From: UBA4874 sp002399435
Lineage (GTDB): Bacteria; Bacillota; Clostridia; Caldicoprobacterales; DTU083
Length of the DNA: 62,080 bases
Direction of reading: 5' to 3'
Assembly: GCA_036823195.1 (NCBI GenBank)
Contig: DAISGI010000013.1
Coordinates: 1-62,080 of the forward strand
Made by a program: the position numbers and the translations under genes. How positions within the stretch are numbered: the stretch's first letter is position 1; every line of letters starts with the position of its first letter. This document shows, in pieces, positions 1-6,638 of the stretch. The notes under the pieces are model-generated. The model was not told the origin of the DNA and did not search any database. It saw only the letters and a list, made by a program, of their open reading frames with translations.

Positions 1-116
1 CTAATACTGATGTTGAAACGTAATCAAGCAACACTATGCATTAGGGGATTTTTTGAGAATTTTATTGGGTTTGCAGCACCCACGGGAGCTTGAAAGACTG
101 TAACCAAAGTTGCTGA

Positions 117-145
117 TTGATTTCATAGCATGAAATGGGTATAAT
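117..145 (+). promoter_or_regulatory. Promoter of the toxin-antitoxin operon
   Basis: A TTGATT -35 box (117-122) and a perfect TATAAT -10 box (140-145) are separated by 17 bases and lie just ahead of the antitoxin ribosome binding site. Seen directly in the sequence; use as a promoter is inferred. Confidence 0.65.
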
Positions 146-178
146 ATGATTAGAATGTTACTACAAGGAGCTGATATC

Positions 179-469
179 ATGCAGATTAAACCATCCGCAA
201 GCATCAGGCAGAACTATAATGAAATTGCGGCTTTGTGCAAATCCTCCGGGGAGCCTGTGTATCTTACCAAAAACGGCGAGGGCGACCTCGTGGTCATGGA
301 TATAGATACGTTTACCCGTAGAGAAAAAATGCTCAAGCTGCGCGAAGAACTGCTATCCGTTGAGGAAGATCGAATGGCTGGTCGCACCGGAGTAACGCCG
401 GATGAACTGGACAGCTATTTAGAAAGCATTATAGATGAGGTGGAACATGGAAAAAAAGCCTCAATATAA
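179..469 (+). CDS. Type II antitoxin, Phd/YefM family
   Basis: A 96-residue protein of the Phd/YefM antitoxin family. The N-terminal half has the usual DNA-binding fold pattern (MQIKPSASIRQNYNEIA, then VYLTKNGEGDLVVMDIDTF), and the charged C-terminal half would wrap the toxin. An upstream ATG at 146 is in frame, but AAGGAG at 165-170 lies 8 bases before the ATG at 179, so 179 is chosen. The toxin gene starts inside its 3' end, as expected for a co-translated pair. Such antitoxins usually repress their own promoter, here at 117-145. Family assignment is firm; the target toxin is inferred from adjacency. Confidence 0.88.
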   Translation: MQIKPSASIRQNYNEIAALCKSSGEPVYLTKNGEGDLVVMDIDTFTRREKMLKLREELLSVEEDRMAGRTGVTPDELDSYLESIIDEVEHGKKASI

Positions 470-764
470 GGTGATTGTTTCCGATCGTACCCGTCAGATG
501 CTGGCGGGTCATGTTCGGTTTCTGGCACAAAAAAGTCCTACTGCTGCCCGCAGGACAAAGAAGGAATTAATGGATGCCATTCGTTCCCTTTCCACCATGC
601 CGGAACGATTTCCCTTCCTCAACATAGAGTTTATACCACTGAACAAGTATCACAAGATGTTCGTTGAGAAATGGTATTTGATTCTGTATCAGATTAAGGA
701 TCAGACAGTGTATGTTGATTATATCGTGGATTGCAGGCAAGATTATGGGTGGTTGGTGCGGTAA
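447..764 (+). CDS. Type II toxin, RelE/ParE family
   Basis: A 105-residue basic protein with RelE/ParE-type features: an N-terminal helix pair (VRFLAQKSPTAARRTKKELM), the SLSTMPERFPFL segment, and a C-terminal beta-sheet ending VDYIVDCRQDYGWLV. Members are either ribosome-dependent mRNA interferases (RelE) or gyrase inhibitors (ParE), and sequence reading alone does not separate these. The start at 447 follows GAGGTGG at 437-443. The gene overlaps the antitoxin by 23 bp, so the pair is translationally coupled. It looks intact. Confidence 0.85.
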   Translation: MEKKPQYKVIVSDRTRQMLAGHVRFLAQKSPTAARRTKKELMDAIRSLSTMPERFPFLNIEFIPLNKYHKMFVEKWYLILYQIKDQTVYVDYIVDCRQDYGWLVR

Positions 765-1102
765 CCTTTTATGCCTCCTCGCTATTTTGAGTGGGTAATG
801 TAACCAAAGCACAGTAATGAAGTTATAGAATCTATCAGAATCTGGTATAATTTACATATCATAAAAAGATAGAGAGATAATATGGTATAATAACGTAAGG
901 CTGTTTGCGCAGGCGCTGCCGCGCGGGTTCTGTGTGGGAAAATGGCGTCAGCTTCCAAAACAAGTAATCAAGGTAGTGACCATAGGATTGATTCTCTATT
1001 TCCTCACCGCTCAAATCAACTTATTTTGGGGAATGTTGTAGGTCTGACTCCAAAAAAGGATTGTGTTACTATAGACTTGAAGGGAAGGTGAAAGACAAGT
1101 CT
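765..1102. other. Intergenic stretch with two extended -10 promoters and a GC-rich patch
   Basis: No supportable gene. Two identical extended -10 elements (TGGTATAAT at 843-851 and 883-891) lie 40 bases apart, followed by a GC-rich patch at about 900-935 that contrasts with the AT-rich surroundings. The rest leads into the DUF4338 remnant. What these promoters drive is unclear. Confidence 0.4.
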
Positions 1103-1270
1103 ATGGATGATACTATCAGGGCGTTTTCCGGCAGGACATTCAGTCCTGAAGATATTGAGACAATAATATGGGTGACAAGGACATATCCAAAGCTTTCCAA
1201 AACGGAGATGGTCTCAACAGTTTGTGATCTGATCGGATGGGTCACGCGGGCGAATGGACAGGCATCTTGA
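1103..1270 (+). pseudogene. N-terminal remnant of a DUF4338 (DruA-like) protein
   Basis: The 55-residue frame (FSGRTFSPEDIETIIWVTR, then KLSKTEMVSTVCDLIGWV and RANGQ) matches from memory the N-terminal pattern of DUF4338 proteins, which are found in Druantia-type defence loci and in transposon-associated genes. The full family is several hundred residues, so this is a fragment cut by TGA at 1268-1270. No continuation of the domain was recognised in other frames downstream. The frame extends upstream to 1061 but the ATG at 1103 is the likelier original start. Probably debris of a former defence or mobile locus. Confidence 0.55.
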
Positions 1271-1464
1271 AAATGGACTGTCACGGAAAGCCATATTTAT
1301 GTATCCCATGCGGAAGGATTTTCGAGCGGTACTCAAGGGTCGGAGACCCTCTTCAGCTTTGATCGGCAAAAAAATGTTTACAAATAGAGTATTTTTGGTT
1401 ATAATAAAAGCAGGTAATTGGATCATGCAAAGATGTGATTGCCAATAGACGATTATATATTAAT

Positions 1465-1500
1465 AATCATCCTGCTGCGAACAGGGTGATTACTTTTTTT
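1465..1500 (+). terminator. Stem-loop with T-run at the 3' end of the type I toxin gene
   Basis: AATCATCCTG (1465-1474) pairs with CAGGGTGATT (1482-1491) with one mismatch around a 7-base loop. ACTTTTTTT follows on the plus strand. The stem also overlaps the toxin stop codon on the minus strand, so it can act in both directions. Confidence 0.6.
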
Positions 1501-1600
1501 GTCCTGCTATTGTCTTGATTATGACAATAAGTAAGGAGATTAAGGATACAACCAACATAGAACACGATATCAATAAAGATATGGCTTCGTATGTCGTCAT
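1490..1600 (-). CDS. Type I toxin, putative holin-like small membrane protein
   Basis: A 36-residue protein read on the minus strand: MTTYEAISLLISC, a hydrophobic segment rich in Val, Leu and Ile, and a lysine-containing tail ending IAGQKK. This is the pattern of the putative holin-like toxins of Bacillota (TxpA/BsrG-like type I toxins), which insert into the membrane and are controlled by an antisense RNA. A very strong ribosome binding site (AAAGGAGGTGG, plus-strand 1606-1616) lies 8 bases upstream of the ATG. A stem-loop overlaps the stop codon. The antisense RNA was not located with confidence. The plus-strand frame across this region has no such support. Confidence 0.75.
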   Translation of the reverse strand: MTTYEAISLLISCSMLVVSLISLLIVIIKTIAGQKK

Positions 1601-1680
1601 ATCATACCACCTCCTTTCTCTTGTGAAAGTCGGTGGCAATCACACCCTGTTTCCAATTACCTGCTTTAACCATTATATAG

Positions 1681-1772
1681 CAATCAAAGAATATATGCAA
1701 TCAAAGAATATATGCAATCAAAGAATATATGCAATCAAAGAATAGATGCAATCAAAGAATAGATGCAATCAA
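1681..1772. repeat. Five tandem copies of a 17-bp repeat
   Basis: The unit CAATCAAAGAATATATG occurs at 1681-1697, 1698-1714 and 1715-1731. It continues as CAATCAAAGAATAGATG at 1732-1748 and 1749-1765, and ends with a 7-base partial copy. There are no spacers, so it is not CRISPR. It lies upstream of the minus-strand type I toxin. Confidence 0.9.
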
Positions 1773-1950
1773 TAACAGAACATATGTTTCTAAGGAACAT
1801 TTTGATTCATCCTATCTCATATCCTTGAAAAAGCATCAAAGCTGACAGAATAAATACGTTGGAGTTTAATAAGGTCGCCTGCATAGAAGTGTTTCCATGT
1901 AAACTTCCCTGCGAGTATGAGATAATACCCTTAAAAAATGGAAAGCGTTC

Positions 1951-1979
1951 TTGACATTACTGGCACTACGTGTCATACT
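1951..1979 (+). promoter_or_regulatory. Promoter and probable operator of the XRE regulator
   Basis: A perfect TTGACA (1951-1956) and CATACT (1974-1979) are 17 bases apart. The promoter contains a TGACA...TGTCA inverted pair, a plausible binding site for the regulator encoded just downstream. Confidence 0.65.
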
Positions 1980-2021
1980 CATTTTATGGAAAGCTAACTT
2001 TACATGGGAAGCGTGAGTGTA

Positions 2022-2228
2022 TTGAAGAACCGCTTGGAGGAAATCCGCAAGCAGCATGGCATTAAGCAAGAAGAATTAGCGGCAGCACTTGAAGTGTCAA
2101 GACAAACTATCGGTTCGCTGGAAAACGGACGGTATAACCCATCGATCGTTCTGGCATTCAAGATTGCCCACTTTTTCGGTATGAGTATCGAAGGAATATT
2201 TATTTATGAGGAGGATGAAACCGTATGA
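2022..2228 (+). CDS. XRE-family transcriptional regulator, small
   Basis: A compact helix-turn-helix protein of 68 residues. KNRLEEIRKQHGIKQEELA leads into a Cro/C1-type HTH (EVSRQTIGSLENGRYNPS), followed by FKIAHFFGMSIEGIFIYEE, the usual ending of this group. In-frame starts are ATG 2004, GTG 2013 and TTG 2022. TTG 2022 gives the family's usual beginning (MKNRLEE) and has GGGAAG about 10 bases upstream, so it is preferred with only moderate certainty. The stop overlaps the next gene by 4 bp (ATGA). It probably regulates the membrane protein and itself. Confidence 0.85.
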   Translation: MKNRLEEIRKQHGIKQEELAAALEVSRQTIGSLENGRYNPSIVLAFKIAHFFGMSIEGIFIYEEDETV

Positions 2229-2656
2229 AAAAATCAATCCTGTCTTATTTTCTTGTAATTATGGGTCTGGTATTACTGGCAGTTGGTCTGTATTTTATCA
2301 AAACGATGCAAAACCTGCAAGGCATAATACGGGCGTTGCCGTATGTCTGCATTGGACTTGGATCTGGTATTTTCGGTTACGTAATGGAAGAAATAATCAG
2401 CCAACGTGCTGTTAAAAACAGTCCTCCCACAGCAAAGCAGATGGAAATCGATAAAAAAGATGAGCGTAATGTGGCAATCGTTAATCGAGCAAAATCGAAA
2501 GCATACGACATGATGATTTTTGTGTTTGGTGCTTTAATGCTGGCATTTGCCTTGATGGGTATAGACAGGGCAGCTGTATTGCTATTGGTTTCTTCTTATC
2601 TGTTTATCATTGGATATAGTGTTTATTACCGATGCAAGTACGATAAAGAGATGTAA
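2225..2656 (+). CDS. Four-helix membrane protein, DUF2178-like
   Basis: A 143-residue integral membrane protein: hydrophobic segments near residues 5-25 and 36-56, a polar cytoplasmic stretch with the conserved-looking DERNVAIVNRAKSKAYD, then two more segments near 92-112 and 116-133. The linker and third helix resemble DUF2178-type proteins, which in Bacillota often sit directly after a small XRE regulator, as here (4-bp overlap). The function of the family is not known; a role in membrane stress sensing would be a guess. A terminator follows at 2677-2701. Confidence 0.7.
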   Translation: MKKSILSYFLVIMGLVLLAVGLYFIKTMQNLQGIIRALPYVCIGLGSGIFGYVMEEIISQRAVKNSPPTAKQMEIDKKDERNVAIVNRAKSKAYDMMIFVFGALMLAFALMGIDRAAVLLLVSSYLFIIGYSVYYRCKYDKEM

Positions 2657-2676
2657 TGAATTCATGTACTTCTTTT

Positions 2677-2701
2677 GGAGCAACTCGGGCTGCTCCTTTT
2701 T
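2677..2701 (+). terminator. Intrinsic terminator after the XRE/membrane pair
   Basis: GGAGCA (2677-2682) pairs with TGCTCC (2691-2696) around an 8-base loop, followed by TTTTT. This separates the XRE operon from the next cassette. Confidence 0.75.
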
Positions 2702-2806
2702 CATGCCATTTTTAAATGCCTTTTGAAAAAATGTATTCATATGGTCTACGGAGCGTGGATTATTTTTTGAAGCATATAGAGTTATACTAGAGTTGAGGTG
2801 AGCACA

Positions 2807-3151
2807 ATGGATATAAAAAGGAGAAAAGAACTTTTGGAAATCTATAAAAACAGGCATCCTGAAATGGGTGTAATATCTTACCGTTGCAGAGAAACCGGCG
2901 AGGTATTTTTGGGTATCTCCAAAGATACAAAATCAGACTTCAATAGCACGAATATGAAACTGGCAGCCAATTGGCACCCCAATAAGCGATTACAGGAACT
3001 CTGGAACCAATATGGCCCGGAAGGCTTTGAACTCTCAGTCATAAAAGTGTTAAAGTATGATGATCCAAACGAAGATCATACAGCAAAATTAGAAAGTTTA
3101 AGAGAACAATGTTTTGCTTCTATTCCGAATGCAGGGAGGATATGGCGATGA
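2807..3151 (+). CDS. GIY-YIG nuclease-like protein, first gene of the MoxR-VWA cassette
   Basis: A 114-residue protein that looks like a compact GIY-YIG domain. GVISYRC and VFLGISK would correspond to the paired GIY and YIG strands, then NKRLQELWNQYG (possible Arg helix), FELSVIKVL and a late Glu-containing helix (KLESLREQC). This assignment rests on pattern, not on a search. ATG 2807 is preferred over GTG 2798 because GAGGTG at 2795-2800 lies 6 bases before it. The stop overlaps the next start by 4 bp, so the three genes 2807-5647 are probably one operon. If active it would cleave nucleic acid; the partner ATPase suggests this is regulated. Confidence 0.6.
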   Translation: MDIKRRKELLEIYKNRHPEMGVISYRCRETGEVFLGISKDTKSDFNSTNMKLAANWHPNKRLQELWNQYGPEGFELSVIKVLKYDDPNEDHTAKLESLREQCFASIPNAGRIWR

Positions 3152-3612
3152 ATGAAAAAGTTGTTATGGTGTCAAACGGTTATGACCGTATAGACGGCAG
3201 AAATGCTTATCAATCTGACATCAAAAGCTTAACATTAGGTGAACCTGTGCTGGATGAAAATAAAAAAATGCAGATTGCCGCACAGATTTGGAAAACGGGT
3301 AAAGATGGCAAATTGTTTTTGGCTCAGGAGCTGCCGATCCACCAAGTATTTGACTTGATGATCTTTTTATCCAGAACATTGCTCTATTTCAAAGACGCTT
3401 ACCGGCTTCCGCTTTTATATGATCCGGAAAAACCTACCGTGGAACGTATTGGAGTACAAGGCGGGGTATTACCTGTAGAGGTTTGTACTGACAACCCAAA
3501 TATTAATGAAGACATTAAAGCATTTGCCCAAAGTCTGAATGATATAGGGGAATTAATTGGGGAACGCCAGCGGGTACTCAGCCGCATTTTAGAAGAATTG
3601 GAGTTATATTAA
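3148..3612 (+). CDS. DUF6530-like protein, second gene of the MoxR-VWA cassette
   Basis: A 154-residue soluble protein with no catalytic motif I can name. The opening (VVMVSNGYDRIDGRNAYQSD) and the central ELPIHQVFDLMIFLSRTLLYF resemble DUF6530 from memory, a family without known function. ATG 3148 is chosen: GGGAGGA at 3134-3140 lies 7 bases upstream and it overlaps the previous stop (ATGA). The frame is open upstream to 3109 without support. The next gene starts one base after its stop. Coupling on both sides says it works with the GIY-YIG-like protein and the ATPase, possibly as an adaptor. Confidence 0.6.
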   Translation: MNEKVVMVSNGYDRIDGRNAYQSDIKSLTLGEPVLDENKKMQIAAQIWKTGKDGKLFLAQELPIHQVFDLMIFLSRTLLYFKDAYRLPLLYDPEKPTVERIGVQGGVLPVEVCTDNPNINEDIKAFAQSLNDIGELIGERQRVLSRILEELELY

Positions 3613-3613
3613 T

Positions 3614-5647
3614 ATGAAACAGACCTGTGTTTTATCACCAGCCAGGCAGCTGACAGAAGAGGAGCAATCCCTTGTCTGGCAAAAACCACCTTCGCATATT
3701 GAAAGTGAAGCTGAAAGACGTATATATCAAGAAGTAGTAAGGAATTGGAACCGCGGTGAAATGAAAATCAGTACAGTTTTACTGGAGGGCGATGCAGGCT
3801 CGGGAAAAACTCAACTTGCCAAAGCCCTCTCTGCTGATTTTAACCTGCCTTATACGAAAATAACCTGTTTTGCAGATATGGATAAATCCGATGTGCTGGG
3901 CTCTATTTTACCGGTATTATCTGAAAAGGATAAATCAGATACGGTTAAATATTGCTATTATCCATCAGAAATTGTCCGCGCTTATGAAAATGGATGGCTC
4001 CTGGAGATTCAGGAACCGACAGTTATCCGGGACGCCGCCGTTTTAATGGCTCTGAATTCTGCATTGGAACCGGATGGCAGTCTAAACTTACCTACCCGTA
4101 TCGCACGCCGGCATCCGGATTTTATTGCTGTTATTACAACAAACCGCGGCTACAATGGCTACCGCCCTTTAAATGAGGCTTTGCGTGATAGAGTGCAGCA
4201 TGCCGAGAAGTTGGACTTACCGCCCAAGGCAGTTATGATGGAGCGAGCCAAAGCTAAGACCGGATATCAATCTGAAAATGTTCTTTCGCTTTTAGCCGAA
4301 ACGATTATGCTGCTGGATGAAACAGCCCGGGCTAATGCAATTAAAGGTGTGGCCGGGATGCGATCCTACATCTTTTGGGTTGATGCTGTCGCAAGTGGTG
4401 CGCCAGTGCAAAGCACCCTATATCATAAGGTACTTTACAAAATTACCACTGACCCACAGGAGCTTGCCATTTTAGAGCAGGCACTGGTAAGCCATGGCTT
4501 GACAGATAAGCTTGAAGAACTGGATATTATCTGCCATTCTCATCCGGATGGGGAGAACCCGGAAGTAATGGAACTTCATATTTCAGGAAACGGAGAATAC
4601 TCTGCAGAAACAGATAAAGCTGATAAAAATGCAATCCGTCTGAGAAAATCAGTAGACAGTGATGGACATTCGGATACAAGCAGTGATGAAAGTACTGATG
4701 TTTCAAGCAATGATAATGGAGAAAACGGCACTCCAATTTACCATGAGCTTGATAGACCCGTTACAAATGAACAAAAAAGAGAATTTCGAAAACAATTAAA
4801 TAAAGAAGCCCGCCAAAGTGTTCAAGACAGCTGTCATGAAGACATCAGGCTTATTGTCCACCGCCCGGAAGCTGCCGCTCAGGACAGGGAGGAATATAAC
4901 AGCATGATTGCAACTTTGATGCCAGTTATTCGGGAACTAATCCGAAAAACAAATCCGCTTTTAGAGCATGAGGTATCCGTTGAATTTGCCAAATCTCAGC
5001 TTTATGGCACAAAATTCTGTGCGGATCAGGCTGCTTCTTTGGATTTCCGCGTATTTGCCCGCAAGCGCCCACCTGAGGAAGAACCCTCCCTTGCAGTTGC
5101 TCTTCGGATTGACGAATCAGCGTCAATGTCAGCCTTTGGCCGTTTGGATGCAGCAAAACAGGCTGCCGTTGCTTTATATGAATTTTGCACTGGGTGTGGC
5201 ATTCCGATAATGGTTTACGGAGATACGGCAGACCGCTCCAGGCTGGAGCAAATGTCCGTCTATGCCTATGTGGACTTAGCAAGTAAAGATGCAGATGAAA
5301 AATATGCTCTTATGAACATTCAGGCTCGCAGCAACAATCGGGATGGTATGGCATTGCGCATTATTTCTGACAGGTTGCTTAATGCGCCACAAAAAACGAA
5401 ATTAGTAATCAGCATCAGTGACGGGCAGCCTAAGGCAATGCCTGATTACACAGGTGAAAAAGCAACTCATGATATGAAAGATACTTTACAGGAATACAGG
5501 CGTAAAGGCATCCAATTCCTTGCTGCAGCTATTGGGCAGGATAAAGAGGCTATCCGTGAGCTTTACGGAGCTGAAAATACATTGGATATAACCGACTTGA
5601 AGCAGCTTCCAGCAAGGTTGGTGCAAATAATCGCAAGGTTTCTATAA
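3614..5647 (+). CDS. MoxR-type AAA+ ATPase fused to a VWA domain
   Basis: A 677-residue cytosolic fusion. The N-terminal AAA+ module has Walker A GDAGSGKT (59-66), a Walker B-like GWLLEIQEPT (127-136) and a sensor region AVITTNRGYNGYRPLNEALR (172-191). A low-complexity Asp/Ser-rich linker (about 340-370) joins it to a VWA domain with the MIDAS motif D500-E-S502-A-S504 and later ISISDGQP. MoxR-VWA pairs act as metal-dependent chaperone-like machines that remodel partners; fusion in one chain is less usual. It ends an operon with the GIY-YIG-like and DUF6530-like genes. A conflict or repair role is inference from context. Confidence 0.85.
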   Translation: MKQTCVLSPARQLTEEEQSLVWQKPPSHIESEAERRIYQEVVRNWNRGEMKISTVLLEGDAGSGKTQLAKALSADFNLPYTKITCFADMDKSDVLGSILPVLSEKDKSDTVKYCYYPSEIVRAYENGWLLEIQEPTVIRDAAVLMALNSALEPDGSLNLPTRIARRHPDFIAVITTNRGYNGYRPLNEALRDRVQHAEKLDLPPKAVMMERAKAKTGYQSENVLSLLAETIMLLDETARANAIKGVAGMRSYIFWVDAVASGAPVQSTLYHKVLYKITTDPQELAILEQALVSHGLTDKLEELDIICHSHPDGENPEVMELHISGNGEYSAETDKADKNAIRLRKSVDSDGHSDTSSDESTDVSSNDNGENGTPIYHELDRPVTNEQKREFRKQLNKEARQSVQDSCHEDIRLIVHRPEAAAQDREEYNSMIATLMPVIRELIRKTNPLLEHEVSVEFAKSQLYGTKFCADQAASLDFRVFARKRPPEEEPSLAVALRIDESASMSAFGRLDAAKQAAVALYEFCTGCGIPIMVYGDTADRSRLEQMSVYAYVDLASKDADEKYALMNIQARSNNRDGMALRIISDRLLNAPQKTKLVISISDGQPKAMPDYTGEKATHDMKDTLQEYRRKGIQFLAAAIGQDKEAIRELYGAENTLDITDLKQLPARLVQIIARFL

Positions 5648-5879
5648 ATATGTTACTATGTCATATAAGTATGTTACTATGTTATAGTGATAGAATAGGT
5701 GAAGTGGGTGCCAGTATTGAAAAATTCTATACCATCGTCAAAGGCATCGAATTTGTCATGAACGGTGCAACCACTTTACATTTATTATTTGATTTCAGCA
5801 TTTACATGCGCCCGTTGATAATAATTTCAATGGGTGCAGGAAATGCTATTTTCATAGAAAGGTGAAAGGTGATTTACAT
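5648..5879. other. Intergenic stretch with a short direct repeat
   Basis: TATGTTACTATGT occurs twice (about 5649 and 5670), giving an imperfect direct repeat of roughly 17 bp after the ATPase gene. A 71-codon open frame crosses the stretch but has no ribosome binding site or recognisable family. It ends at the AAAGGTGA site that serves the next gene. Confidence 0.4.
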
Positions 5880-6638
5880 ATGCAATCAATTATGCAAATA
5901 CAAAATCTTGAAAAAATATATGGAAGCAAAAGCAACATTACGAAAGCTTTAAACGGCGTGAGCTTCGAGGTGTTCCAAGGGGAATATGTCGGAGTGATGG
6001 GTGCGTCGGGCAGCGGTAAAACCACTCTGCTCAACTGCGTTTCCACCATAGACCGTGCGACATCAGGACAGATTTTGATTGAAGGAAGCGATATTACAAA
6101 ACTCAGTCCATCGGAAGTGGCAGACTTCCGCTGCCGAAAATTAGGGTTTATCTTTCAGGACTACAATCTGCTTGATACCCTTACAGCTTATGAAAATATC
6201 GCCCTTGCGCTTACAATAGCTAAAACAAATCCGCGCGAGGTGGACAGAAAGGTCCGAACTGTTGCCGAAAAGCTCGGCATCACCGAAGTTCTCTCAAAAT
6301 ATCCCGTGCAAATGTCTGGAGGTCAGAGGCAGCGTGTGGCGTCGGCCAGGGCGATCGTCACCAATCCCGCTCTGATTCTTGCCGATGAACCTACAGGAGC
6401 CCTTGACAGCAAATCTGCAAAGGCTTTGCTGGAAAGTTTCCGCTCCATGGTACAAGAGTTAAACAGCACTATTTTAATGGTAACCCATGATCCGTTTTCT
6501 GCAAGTTATTGCGACAGAATTCTCTTTATCCGCGACGGCAAGCTGTTCACTGAACTAAGACGCGGAGACGATAAGCGCAAGGATTTTTTTGATAAAATCA
6601 TAGAAGTCATGGCTGTACTTGGGGGTGATACTGAATGA
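5880..6638 (+). CDS. ABC transporter ATP-binding protein, BceA-like
   Basis: A 252-residue ATPase: Walker A GASGSGKT (41-48), Q-loop FIFQDYNLLD, signature MSGGQRQR, Walker B LILADEPTGALDS and the H-switch TH. The sequence is of the LolD/MacB/BceA class, which pairs with FtsX-type permeases. The open frame begins at GTG 5862, but AAAGGTGA at 5865-5872 fits ATG 5880. It overlaps the permease gene by 4 bp. In Bce systems the pair removes cell-wall-active peptides and is controlled by a BceRS two-component system; no such kinase or regulator is adjacent here. Confidence 0.9.
   Translation: MQSIMQIQNLEKIYGSKSNITKALNGVSFEVFQGEYVGVMGASGSGKTTLLNCVSTIDRATSGQILIEGSDITKLSPSEVADFRCRKLGFIFQDYNLLDTLTAYENIALALTIAKTNPREVDRKVRTVAEKLGITEVLSKYPVQMSGGQRQRVASARAIVTNPALILADEPTGALDSKSAKALLESFRSMVQELNSTILMVTHDPFSASYCDRILFIRDGKLFTELRRGDDKRKDFFDKIIEVMAVLGGDTE

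Larger units (their letters stand above)
1601..2021. other. Toxin 5' leader, tandem repeats and regulator promoter
   Basis: No protein gene. From left to right: the minus-strand 5' leader of the type I toxin, the 17-bp tandem repeats (1681-1772), and the promoter/operator region of the XRE regulator. A CATGTAAA / TTTACATG inverted pair occurs near 1898-1905 and 1998-2005, and GAGTATGAG (about 1913) mirrors CATACTC (about 1974). These could be operator sites for the XRE protein. Confidence 0.4.

Noticed and set aside
1515..1745. 76-codon plus-strand frame over the type I toxin
   Set aside because: The coding signal is on the minus strand (strong ribosome binding site, toxin pattern), and the plus frame ends in the tandem repeats.
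1681..1772. Possible CRISPR array
   Set aside because: The 17-bp units are directly adjacent with no spacers, and no cas gene is present.
5650..5865. 71-codon frame between the MoxR-VWA and BceA-like genes
   Set aside because: No ribosome binding site, no recognisable family, and it starts inside a short direct repeat.
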